From Burkholderiales bacterium 70-64 (lineage in GTDB: Bacteria > Pseudomonadota > Gammaproteobacteria > Burkholderiales > Burkholderiaceae_E): a stretch of 64,000 nucleotides of DNA. The notes beneath the pieces are model-generated. The model was given only the letters and a program-made list of their open reading frames with translations. It searched no databases and was not told the DNA's origin. Each line of letters starts with the position of its first letter. Positions within the stretch are counted from its first letter, which is position 1. The stretch is from positions 102,205 through 166,204 of the forward strand of contig MKUQ01000033.1 of assembly GCA_001898645.1 (NCBI GenBank). The letters are read 5' to 3'. Made by a program: the position numbers and the translations under genes. Of this stretch, positions 47,099 to 54,598 are shown piece after piece.

Positions 47099-48246
47099 TC
47101 CTCGACGAATCGCAGGCAATGATCCAGAGCACCGCGCGCGCCTTCGCGCGCGAGCACCTCGCGCCGCATTCGGCCGAATGGGACGAGAAGGGTACCTTTC
47201 CGCGCGAGGCGCTGCGCCGCATGGGCAAGCTGGGGCTGCTCGGCGTGACGGTGCCCGAGCGATGGGGGGGCGTCGGCGCCGATGCCGTTTCGCTCGCCGT
47301 GGCCCTCGAGGAGATCGCCGCCGGCGACGCCGCCTGCGCCACCATCATGAGCGGCCACAACTCCGTGGGGTGCATGCCCGTCGATGTGTACGGCACCGAG
47401 GCTCAGAAGGAGCGGTTCCTCGTGCCGATGGCCAGGGGCGACATGCTGTCGGCGTTCTGCCTGACCGAGCCGCAGGGGGGCTCCGATGCCGGGGCCCTGA
47501 AGACGCGCGCTCGCCGGGTCGGTGACGACTACGTCCTGTCCGGCACGAAGCAGTTCATCACCACCGGCAAGAACGCCGATGTCGCGCTGGTCTTCGCCGT
47601 GACGAATCCGGAGCGTGGCCGCCAGGGCATCAGCGCCTTCATCGTGCCGACCGGCACGCCGGGCTATGTGGTCGGGCGTGTCGAGTCGAAGATGGGGCAG
47701 CGCGCGTCCGACACCTGCCAGATCCATTTCGAGGACCTGCGCATCCCGGCGGATCTGCGCCTGGGCGACGAAGGTGAGGGATACCGGATCGCCTTGTCCA
47801 ATCTCGAGGGCGGACGCATCGGCATCGCCGCACAGGCCGTCGGGATCGCCCGGGCCGCGCTCGAGGTGGCCCACGCGTACGCGCTGGAGCGGGTGACTTT
47901 CGGCAGGCCGATCATCGGGCACCAGGCGGTCGGCTTCCGGATCGCCGGGATGGCGACGCGGATCGAAGCGGCGCGCCAGCTCGTCCTGCACGCCGCGCAG
48001 CTGCGCGACCAGCGCCGGGCATGCCTGATGGAGGCATGCATGGCCAAGCTGGTGGCTTCGGAGGCCGCCGAGTGGGTCTGCTCGGAGGCCATCCAGGTCC
48101 TCGGCGGATACGGATACCTTCGCGATTTCCCGGTGGAACGGCTTTATCGGGACGCCCGGGTATGCCGCATCTACGAAGGCACCAACGACATCCAGCACCT
48201 CGTGATCCTGCGCGAGCTCGAAGACCGCATGGCGCGCGGCGCATGA
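47095..48246 (+). CDS. Acyl-CoA dehydrogenase (candidate cyclohexanecarboxyl-CoA dehydrogenase)
   Basis: A 383-residue FAD enzyme. AFCLTEPQGGSDAGALKT and FITTGKNADVALVFAV are flavin-binding signatures, YALERVTFGRPI is a family block, and the catalytic Glu lies in CRIYEGTNDIQHLVI. Enzymes of this kind oxidise saturated acyl-CoA to the 2,3-enoyl-CoA. Next to BadI and an AliA-like ligase the best guess is the AliB role, dehydrogenating cyclohexanecarboxyl-CoA. ATG 47095 overlaps the thioesterase stop. Confidence 0.85.
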   Translation: MILDESQAMIQSTARAFAREHLAPHSAEWDEKGTFPREALRRMGKLGLLGVTVPERWGGVGADAVSLAVALEEIAAGDAACATIMSGHNSVGCMPVDVYGTEAQKERFLVPMARGDMLSAFCLTEPQGGSDAGALKTRARRVGDDYVLSGTKQFITTGKNADVALVFAVTNPERGRQGISAFIVPTGTPGYVVGRVESKMGQRASDTCQIHFEDLRIPADLRLGDEGEGYRIALSNLEGGRIGIAAQAVGIARAALEVAHAYALERVTFGRPIIGHQAVGFRIAGMATRIEAARQLVLHAAQLRDQRRACLMEACMAKLVASEAAEWVCSEAIQVLGGYGYLRDFPVERLYRDARVCRIYEGTNDIQHLVILRELEDRMARGA

Positions 48247-48313
48247 TCGTGCGTCGCGCCGGTGCCGGCAACGGCACCGCGCCGTGTGCCCACCGTACGG
48301 AAGGAGAAGAGCC

Positions 48314-49030
48314 ATGGACGATCGCCCGCGCGGCGTGGTCGTGACCGGCGCAGCCGGAGACCTGGGCCGGACGCTGTGCCGCAGCTTCCTCGGCGATGGC
48401 TTTGCGGTATACGCGGCCGATGTCGCGCCGATCGATGCGGTGCCCGGCCTGGTTCCGGTGCGCGTCGATGTCACCGACCGCGGGCAGGTGCTCGGGCTGG
48501 CGGACCTCGCCTCGCGCGACACGCGGCTCGAGGCGTGGGTCAATGCCGCGGGGATCTTCGTGGCCTGCGCGGTGGACGATGCCGACGAGGCCTCGTGGCA
48601 CAGGATCCTGTCGGTCAACCTGACCGGCACCTACCACGGTTGCGCGGCGGCCCTGGCGACGCTGGCTCGCGCGGGCGGCGGCAGGATCGTCAATGTCGGC
48701 TCGATCTCGGGCCAGCTGGGCGGCACCGGTGTGCATCCCGCGTACGGCGCCTCGAAGGCAGGGGTGCATGCCCTCACCAAGACTTATGCCCTCGAGGGGG
48801 CGCGGCACGGCGTCCTGTGCAATGCGGTGGCGCCCGGCCTGCTCGAGGGCAGCATGTCGCGCGAGTTCGGTGATCGCCGGCGGGACAGGCTGGCGCAGGC
48901 CAACCCGATGCGCCGGCTGGGGCGCATGGACGAGATCGCAGGCGTCGTGCGCTTTCTCGCCGGCCCCTCGAATACCTACGTGAACGGAGCGATCGTACCG
49001 GTCAACGGCGGCGCCTACATGCCCTCGTAA
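48314..49030 (+). CDS. Short-chain dehydrogenase of the alicyclic acid set
   Basis: A 238-residue SDR. VVTGAAGDLGRTL is the NAD-binding motif, WVNAAGIF the NAG-like motif, VGSISGQLGG followed by YGASK the catalytic Ser/Tyr/Lys, and YVNGAIVPVNGGAYMPS the C-terminal block. It could play the part of BadH, oxidising the 2-hydroxyacyl-CoA to the 2-keto form before BadI, though it is not obviously close to BadH in sequence. An AAGGAG Shine-Dalgarno precedes ATG 48314. It converges on the second ligase gene 36 nt away. Confidence 0.8.
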   Translation: MDDRPRGVVVTGAAGDLGRTLCRSFLGDGFAVYAADVAPIDAVPGLVPVRVDVTDRGQVLGLADLASRDTRLEAWVNAAGIFVACAVDDADEASWHRILSVNLTGTYHGCAAALATLARAGGGRIVNVGSISGQLGGTGVHPAYGASKAGVHALTKTYALEGARHGVLCNAVAPGLLEGSMSREFGDRRRDRLAQANPMRRLGRMDEIAGVVRFLAGPSNTYVNGAIVPVNGGAYMPS

Positions 49031-49057
49031 GCGCGCCGCCTCGCACCCGGTAGGCCG

Positions 49058-49076
49058 GGCCGGCGTTCAGCCGGCC
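49058..49076. terminator. GC-rich hairpin between convergent genes
   Basis: GGCCGG (49058-49063) and CCGGCC (49071-49076) form a 6-bp stem around a 7-nt loop, between the SDR gene and the converging ligase and including the ligase stop. There is no T-tract, so it is at most a weak or factor-assisted bidirectional terminator. Confidence 0.25.
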
Positions 49077-50716
49077 GCCGGCTCGAGGGAGCGGGCGAGC
49101 TCCCGCAGGTGGAATTTCTGGATCTTGCCGCTGGCCGTGTGCGGGAGTTCATCGAGCACTTCGAGGCGCTCCGGGAAATACTGTCGCGCCATCTGCTGGG
49201 TGTCGAGGAAGGCGACCATTTCCGCCATGTCCAGCGAACGGCCGGGATGCAGGCTCACGAATGCGCAGGCGCGTTCACCCAATCGCGCGTCGGGCATGCC
49301 CACGATCGCCACCTCGCGGATCGCGGGATGGCGGTAGAGCGCGTTCTCGACCTCGATCACGGGAATGTTTTCGCCGCCGCGGATCAGGATGTCCTTTGCG
49401 CGGCCGGTGATGCGGATGTAGCCGCCCTCCAGCATGACGGCCAGGTCTCCGGTATCGAACCAGCCGTCCGCGGTCGGCTGCGAAAGATCGGGGCGCATGA
49501 AGTAGCCGACGAAGTTGCCGATCCCCCGGCACTGCAGCCTGCCCTCCGTGCCGGGCGGAAGCGCCCGGTCGGCTGCATCGGCCACGCGCACCTCCATCCC
49601 AGGCAGCGCGACCCCGTCCGTGCCGAAGATGCGGTCGTCCGGATCGCCGGGGATCGTGGTGGTCACCGACCCCGTCTCCGTCATGCCCCAGGCCGAGATG
49701 ATGCGTGCGCCCAGCCGCCGGCTGGCGCGCTCCACCAGCACCCGCGGGATCGGCGCCCCCGAGGATACGAAGGTGCGCAGGGTCCCGATGTCGTAGCGCT
49801 CGATCGCGGGCGTATCCGTGAGGTCGGCGAGAAACGGCGTCGAGCCCATGGTGTAGGTCACGCCTTCGTCCTGGATCAGCCTCGCCGCTTCCTCGGGCGC
49901 CCAGATGTCCTGCAGCACCAGCTTGGCGCCGAGCATCGGCGACATCATCAATCCGTACATGAAGCCCGCTTGATGGCCCATCGGGGAGGCCATGAGGATG
50001 ACGTCGCCGCCCGTCAGCTCGAGGCGCTTCGCGTACTGCAGGAGGATGCCGAGCAGCGTGTTCGAGCTGTGCAGCACGCCCTTGGGCTCGCCGGTGGTGC
50101 CCGACGTGTAGAGGAGCTGCACGACGTCGCCGGGGCTGCCCCGGCGTTGCGCGAACAGCGCGGGGGTATCGCACTCGTCCTCCCACCGGCGGGCAAGCAG
50201 GATCTGCTCGAACGCATCCTCTCCGGTGCCGCCGACCACGAGCACGTGGTGCAGCTCGGGCAGGTCCGCGCGCATGGCCTGGACCATCGAGGGGTAGTCG
50301 AAATTGCGGAACAGGCGCGGGACGACCAGCACGCGTGCCCGGGCGAAGGCGAGCATGTAGCGAAGCTCGCGCTGCCGGAAGATCGGCATGAGGGGGTTGG
50401 TCACGGCGCCGATGCGCACGCACGCGAGGTGCAGCGCGACGAACTCCCACCAGTTCGGCAGCTGGCAGGCCACCACCTCTCCCTTCCCGACTCCGAGGCC
50501 CGCGAGGCCGGCAGCCATTCGATCGACGCGGCGCCGCAGCTCACGCCAGGACAGCGTGACCGTCGCACCCGTCATGCTGCTGCGTCCGGTCAACGCGACC
50601 GTGTCCGGATGGCGATTCACCGCATCGTCCAGGTAGTCGGTGAGCAAGCGGTTGGGCCAGTACCGCTCGGCCCACTCCGGGGGGGTCCATTCGACAGCGA
50701 CGGGCAGCTTGTTCAC
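49067..50716 (-). CDS. Second AMP-forming acyl-CoA ligase of the alicyclic set
   Basis: A 549-residue acyl-CoA synthetase similar in layout to the ligase at 43.9 kb: LLYTSGTTGEPKGVLHSS, WGMTETGSVTTTIP, GWFDTGDLAVMLEGGYIRI and SGKIQKFHL. Both share VACQLPNWWEF-type and NPLMPIFRQRELRYML-type blocks, which suggests paralogues with different acids. GTG 50714-50716 is proposed as start because the frame further upstream runs through the TetR operator and -10 element (50758-50783). No good Shine-Dalgarno is visible there, so the start is uncertain. Confidence 0.82.
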   Translation of the reverse strand: MNKLPVAVEWTPPEWAERYWPNRLLTDYLDDAVNRHPDTVALTGRSSMTGATVTLSWRELRRRVDRMAAGLAGLGVGKGEVVACQLPNWWEFVALHLACVRIGAVTNPLMPIFRQRELRYMLAFARARVLVVPRLFRNFDYPSMVQAMRADLPELHHVLVVGGTGEDAFEQILLARRWEDECDTPALFAQRRGSPGDVVQLLYTSGTTGEPKGVLHSSNTLLGILLQYAKRLELTGGDVILMASPMGHQAGFMYGLMMSPMLGAKLVLQDIWAPEEAARLIQDEGVTYTMGSTPFLADLTDTPAIERYDIGTLRTFVSSGAPIPRVLVERASRRLGARIISAWGMTETGSVTTTIPGDPDDRIFGTDGVALPGMEVRVADAADRALPPGTEGRLQCRGIGNFVGYFMRPDLSQPTADGWFDTGDLAVMLEGGYIRITGRAKDILIRGGENIPVIEVENALYRHPAIREVAIVGMPDARLGERACAFVSLHPGRSLDMAEMVAFLDTQQMARQYFPERLEVLDELPHTASGKIQKFHLRELARSLEPAAG

Positions 50717-50757
50717 GGGGTTCGCGCGCGGGGAATAGGGATAGGGGACAGGGGCTG

Positions 50758-50783
50758 GATTGATTGAACGATCATTTATTTTA
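50758..50783 (-). promoter_or_regulatory. Ligase promoter -10 and TetR-type operator
   Basis: On the minus strand TAAAAT (50778-50783) is a good -10 preceded by TTTGCGT, the same pre-sequence as at badI. AAATGATCGTTCAATCAATC (50758-50777) follows directly and aligns with the other operator copies. A -35 is not obvious. Confidence 0.6.
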
Positions 50784-50818
50784 ACGCAAAGCCTTCGCCG
50801 GGGATCGTTCGAAGCCAT

Positions 50819-50870
50819 TTGACATGTCGGGCGCCCGTTCGCTAAATTCAAATGACTGATCATTTATCAG
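50819..50870 (+). promoter_or_regulatory. tetR promoter with autoregulatory operator
   Basis: TTGACA (50819-50824) and TAAATT (50843-50848), spaced 18 nt, precede the TetR gene. CAAATGACTGATCATTTATC (50849-50868) overlaps the start site and matches the four other operator copies, so the regulator probably represses itself. Any start codon before about 50855, such as the ATG at 50852, would lie outside the transcript. Confidence 0.62.
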
Positions 50871-50944
50871 TCTCCATCTACTTCCAGTCTCACCGCATCA
50901 CCTCGTGCTGTTCGTGCATGGGCGCCGCGGGCACGAAGGGCATC

Positions 50945-51667
50945 GTGAACATCGTAATCGAAAGCCGGATCGAAGACCCCGAGCGGATCGAGCGCCGGCG
51001 CGAGCAGATCGTCAGGGCTGCGGTCCGGCGCTTCGCCGTCGACGGCTATCACCGGACGACGATCAAGGACATCGCCGAGACGGCGGGAATCAGCTCCGGG
51101 CTCATCTATTCGTACGTCAAGGACAAGGAGGACGTGCTTTTCCTCGTCTTCCTGCTGATCTTCAGAACGTACCAGCGGGAGATTCCGCGCAAGCTCGAAG
51201 GCGTGACCGATCCGCTGCTGCGGTTCTGTACGGTCGTGCGCGCCTACTGCGAGGCCGTCGACAGCAACGTCGGTGCCACCGTGGTGGGATATCACGAAAG
51301 CGGCTCGCTGCGGCCGGAGCTCCGCAAGGCGGTGCAGGAGATGGAGCTCGAGACGAACAAGCTGATCTCCGGTCCGATCGAGGAGTGCGTCAAGGCCGGC
51401 TACTTCCGGTCGGTGAACGTCGACCTGCTCTCGTTCCGCCTGGTGTTCCTGGCCCACGGCTGGGCACTGAAGCATTGGCATTTCGCCCGGATCGTTTCCC
51501 TCGACGGCTACATCGAAGAGGGATTGAGCTCGTTCCTGAACGGGCTGCTGACTCCGTCGGGCTGGCAGCACTGGCAGTCCCTCATGAGCGTCGAGACGGC
51601 AGGCGCGCCTGCGCGGCCGGCGGCGGGCCGGAAGCGCCCGGCGGTGAAGGCGCGGCGCAGGCAGTGA
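50945..51667 (+). CDS. TetR family transcriptional regulator of the alicyclic acid regulon
   Basis: A 240-residue TetR/AcrR regulator. The DNA-binding domain covers about residues 14-60: REQIVRAAVRRFAVDGYHRT, TIKDIAETAGISSGLIYSYV. The ligand domain resembles fatty-acid-type acyl-CoA sensors (FadR of Bacillus, KstR2-like). The likely effector is a CoA thioester of the pathway. GTG 50945 has GAAGGG as Shine-Dalgarno; ATG 50918 is an alternative. The C-terminus ends in a Lys/Arg/Ala tail. Its own promoter carries an operator copy, and a ligase is transcribed divergently. Confidence 0.82.
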   Translation: MNIVIESRIEDPERIERRREQIVRAAVRRFAVDGYHRTTIKDIAETAGISSGLIYSYVKDKEDVLFLVFLLIFRTYQREIPRKLEGVTDPLLRFCTVVRAYCEAVDSNVGATVVGYHESGSLRPELRKAVQEMELETNKLISGPIEECVKAGYFRSVNVDLLSFRLVFLAHGWALKHWHFARIVSLDGYIEEGLSSFLNGLLTPSGWQHWQSLMSVETAGAPARPAAGRKRPAVKARRRQ

Positions 51668-51741
51668 CCGTGCGCCGGGCAAAGGGGCCGGGGATGATCC
51701 CGGGCCCCGCTTGCCCATCCCCGCGAGGCGGTCCGCCCCTC

Positions 51742-52566
51742 CTACTGCACGGCGAGAAGCCGGCCGAGCTGGTCGGCGGTTTCCCTGAGCATCGGCAGGA
51801 AGTCCCGGACGACCTTCGCGCGTGAATATTCCGCGGTCGTGAACGAGACGGTCAGGGCGAACTTCTGCCCGCGCGGGGTCGTCAGCGGAATGCCGATCGC
51901 CCCGTAGCCGAGGCTGAGCTGGTCCTCGACGATCTCGTGGCCGCGCTCGGCCGCCTCGGCGATCGCCTTGGCGAGGCGGGGGCGGTTCACCAGCGTCCTC
52001 GGGCTGAGCTTCTCCAGCCGCATCGCCGCGACGAACGCGCGCACGTCCGGGTGGGTGGCGCCGATCAGGACCCGGCCCCCGGCCGTGCAGTGCGCGGGCA
52101 ACCGCATTCCGACGTGCAGGTTCATCATGACGAGCCGGTGCTTCTCGGCATGCGCCACGTTGCGCCCGACGATGACGACCTCGTCGCCGTCCAGCACGGC
52201 GAGATTCACCGCGCCCCCCGTGCGGTCGGCGAGCGACTGCATGACCGGCCCGGCCACCACCGGCAGCGACATGCTGGTCAATGCGGCGTAGCCCAGCTCC
52301 AGCACCAGCGGGCGTAGCCGGTAGCGCTTGAGCGCCTCGTCGAATTCGAGATAGCCCTCCTCCTGCAGCGTCTGCAGGAAGCGCAGGCAGGTGGCCTTGG
52401 TCAGATCGACCCGCGTGGCGAGCTCGGTGAGGGTGGGTTGCGGAACGTCGTTGAACGCCCGCAGGATCCTCAGGCCCCTCGACAGTGAACGGTTGCTCTT
52501 GACCAAGTTGATTGCCCCTCGTGCGTCTGCGCCGGGCGCGCCGAGCGCGCCAGATGCATCGCTCAT
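51742..52566 (-). CDS. IclR family transcriptional regulator
   Basis: A 274-residue IclR regulator. The HTH region shows LTELATRVDLTKATCLRFLQ, and the effector domain has MNLHVGMRLPAHCTAGGRVL and SLGYGAIGIPLTTPRG. The first 22 residues are a flexible Gly/Ala-rich tail. It is divergent from the SCP2-like/MmgE catabolic operon with an array of GGTTCAC/GTGAACC half-sites between them and is therefore its probable regulator. Confidence 0.87.
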   Translation of the reverse strand: MSDASGALGAPGADARGAINLVKSNRSLSRGLRILRAFNDVPQPTLTELATRVDLTKATCLRFLQTLQEEGYLEFDEALKRYRLRPLVLELGYAALTSMSLPVVAGPVMQSLADRTGGAVNLAVLDGDEVVIVGRNVAHAEKHRLVMMNLHVGMRLPAHCTAGGRVLIGATHPDVRAFVAAMRLEKLSPRTLVNRPRLAKAIAEAAERGHEIVEDQLSLGYGAIGIPLTTPRGQKFALTVSFTTAEYSRAKVVRDFLPMLRETADQLGRLLAVQ

Positions 52567-52604
52567 CCGCCGCTTCGCTGCCGCGCCGCGGCAAGGATAT
52601 GCGC

Positions 52605-52680
52605 TTGCGCGAATGTTTCAACACGCCTATGATGCTCGTCAAATGAACCACAGGTTCACTAGGTGAACCGATGGTGAACC
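52605..52680 (+). promoter_or_regulatory. Promoter and IclR-type operator array of the catabolic operon
   Basis: TTGCGC (52605-52610) and TATGAT (52628-52633), spaced 17 nt, form a promoter. Downstream, TGAACC-ACA-GGTTCA (52644-52658) and GGTTCAC-TAG-GTGAACC (52653-52669) are perfect palindromes that share their middle half-site, and a further GGTGAACC stands at 52673-52680. Four half-sites at 8-10 nt steps suggest binding by two IclR dimers. The site lies at or past the start of transcription, which suits repression. Confidence 0.65.
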
Positions 52681-53144
52681 AACCGGCAAACCGCTTCACG
52701 CACGATGCGGCGAGCCGTGGCGAGCGAGGCCGATCATCCATGCAGATATCCAGCACCGCGGATGCGCAGGGCGGGCTGCTGGGCCGGGGGCTTGCGCGCT
52801 TCGCGCGGCTCTGGGCCCTGCAGGAAGGCCGGCTGGTCTCCGCCCGGCTCGAAGGCGCGCTGGGCCGCTCGATCCGCTGCGAGTCCACCGACGGCGAGGT
52901 GGTCGACTTCTGCCTGCTGCGGGAGAAGCTCGAGTTCGAGGAGCACGGGTCGCGGCGAACGCCGCATGCTTCGATCCGCATGGCACCGCGGGACTGGGCG
53001 CGCGTCTTCGGCGGAGAGCTGCACGTCATGGCGATCATCCTCGCGGGGCGGGCCCCGTTTCCGAAGGACCAGCGGCGCCTGCTGATGCAGTTCTCGATGC
53101 TGCTGCAGACGACCATGCTCGCGGGAGGCGGCGGCGATGAGTGA
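52671..53144 (+). CDS. SCP2-like small protein
   Basis: A 157-residue protein, possibly of the SCP2 sterol-binding-like fold: ARLEGALGRSIRCESTDGEV, then ASIRMAPRDWARVFGGEL, HVMAIILAGRAPFPKDQRR. Such folds bind acyl-CoA or hydrophobic ligands. ATG 52671 has AGGTGA just upstream; ATG 52740 would give a 134-residue protein without the charged leader. The stop overlaps the MmgE/PrpD start by 8 nt. The family call is tentative. Confidence 0.5.
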   Translation: MVNQPANRFTHDAASRGERGRSSMQISSTADAQGGLLGRGLARFARLWALQEGRLVSARLEGALGRSIRCESTDGEVVDFCLLREKLEFEEHGSRRTPHASIRMAPRDWARVFGGELHVMAIILAGRAPFPKDQRRLLMQFSMLLQTTMLAGGGGDE

Positions 53145-54591
53145 CCTCGCGGCACCGCCGGGGAATCCCGCCGCGTCCGGATCCGCGCCGTCCCGTGCCG
53201 TCTCCGGGCCATCGCGCGCCGTCACGCAGGCGTACGCCCGCTTCGCCCTCGAGCTCGCCTTCGAGGACATTCCCGCCGACGTGGTCGAGATCGCCCGCGA
53301 GCAGATCCTGGCCACCCTCGGTTCGTGCTACGCGGGCAGCAAGATGCCGGGAGCGGCCAGCGTCGCCGCCGGCCTGAAGATCCTCGGAACGGGCGCCGCG
53401 TCGACGCTGTTCGGCGCTCCCGGCCGCATGCCGGCGCCTTCCGCGGCGCTGTACAACTCGGCAGTGGCCCAGATCATCGAGTGGGACGACTGGGTGATCA
53501 TCAGCCATACCGGCGCCGCGGTGGTCCCGACCGCCTTCGCGGTGGGCGAGCTGGCCGGGGCGTCGGGGCGCGACGTCATCACGGCCGTCGTCGTCGGCAA
53601 CGAGATCAACGGCCGGACGTCGCGCGCGATCCAGCGCGGCGCCTACGTCGGCAACTCGATGCCCAACCACCAGATCGAGACGCCGCTGGTCGCGAGCCGA
53701 CTGCTGGGCCTGAGCACCGTCCAGGCGCAGCGCGCGGTCAGCCATTCCGGCTTCCTGGCGATGGAGAGCTGCCCGATCGGCTGGATGAGCGACAGCAAGG
53801 TGCTGTGCAACGGCCTGCCGGCCATGTGGGGCATCGTCGCGGCCTCCCTCGCCGGGCAGGGGCTGGTCGGCAACCTCGACATGATCGAGCATCCGGCCGG
53901 GCTCCTGAGCACCGTGTCGGAGGTCGTCGACGAGAAGGAGCTCCTCCAAGGGCTCGGAAGCGAGTGGTACACGCGGACGCTGAACACCAAGCGCCATCCG
54001 TCCTGCGCCTACAACCTGTCGGCGATCGAGTGCGCGCTCGCCCTCAGGGCGCGCATCCCGGACTTCGACCCGCTCCGGGTGAGCCGGCTGGAGGTCGAGG
54101 GGCCCGGGGTCATGCTCTACGTGGCCTCGCGCTTCCAGGCGCTGGAGCCGGACGTCTACCGGCAGATCGAGCAGGAGGCGATCACCCACGTGGCCCTGTG
54201 CTTCGACGCCGGCTACGGAATCATGGCCGCACTGGTCGACGGCGAGCTGGGCCACCGGCAGTACCTCCGCGAGCGGATCCTTTCGCCGGAGATCGCCCAT
54301 CTGCGCTCCTGCATCCGGTTCCGCGCCGATGCGGCCATGCACGCGGCCTACTACGCGGACTACCAGTACGGCGCGCGGGTGCGCATCACGATGAGCGACG
54401 GACGCGAGTATGTCGAGGAGAGGCGCCAGCTCCTCGGCGCGAGGGACCGGCCGTTCGACCACGCGATCAAGTTCCGGGAAGGCGCCTCGGGCCTCCTGGA
54501 GCCGGAACGCATCGAGGTGGCGATCCGCGCGCTGCGCGAGCTCGATCGCTGCAGCGACGTCCGGCACGTGACCGGCATCCTGCAGATATAA
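53137..54591 (+). CDS. MmgE/PrpD family protein
   Basis: A 484-residue MmgE/PrpD family member. This family includes 2-methylcitrate dehydratase, cis-aconitate decarboxylase and iminodisuccinate epimerase. Visible blocks are ATLGSCYAGSKMPGA, NSAVAQIIEWDDWVI with the conserved acidic segment, HTGAAVVPTAFAVGELAGAS and KRHPSCAYNLSAIECALAL with the conserved Lys-Arg-His. The first 28 residues are a Ser/Pro/Ala leader. The reaction cannot be assigned; neighbouring alcohol and aldehyde dehydrogenases point to a hydroxy-acid or dicarboxylate route. Confidence 0.83.
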   Translation: MSDLAAPPGNPAASGSAPSRAVSGPSRAVTQAYARFALELAFEDIPADVVEIAREQILATLGSCYAGSKMPGAASVAAGLKILGTGAASTLFGAPGRMPAPSAALYNSAVAQIIEWDDWVIISHTGAAVVPTAFAVGELAGASGRDVITAVVVGNEINGRTSRAIQRGAYVGNSMPNHQIETPLVASRLLGLSTVQAQRAVSHSGFLAMESCPIGWMSDSKVLCNGLPAMWGIVAASLAGQGLVGNLDMIEHPAGLLSTVSEVVDEKELLQGLGSEWYTRTLNTKRHPSCAYNLSAIECALALRARIPDFDPLRVSRLEVEGPGVMLYVASRFQALEPDVYRQIEQEAITHVALCFDAGYGIMAALVDGELGHRQYLRERILSPEIAHLRSCIRFRADAAMHAAYYADYQYGARVRITMSDGREYVEERRQLLGARDRPFDHAIKFREGASGLLEPERIEVAIRALRELDRCSDVRHVTGILQI

Positions 54592-54598
54592 CCAAGGC

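Noticed and set aside
50852..50944. Use of the ATG at 50852 as TetR start
   Set aside because: It lies inside the operator and at or before the expected transcription start; a GTG with a Shine-Dalgarno follows at 50945.
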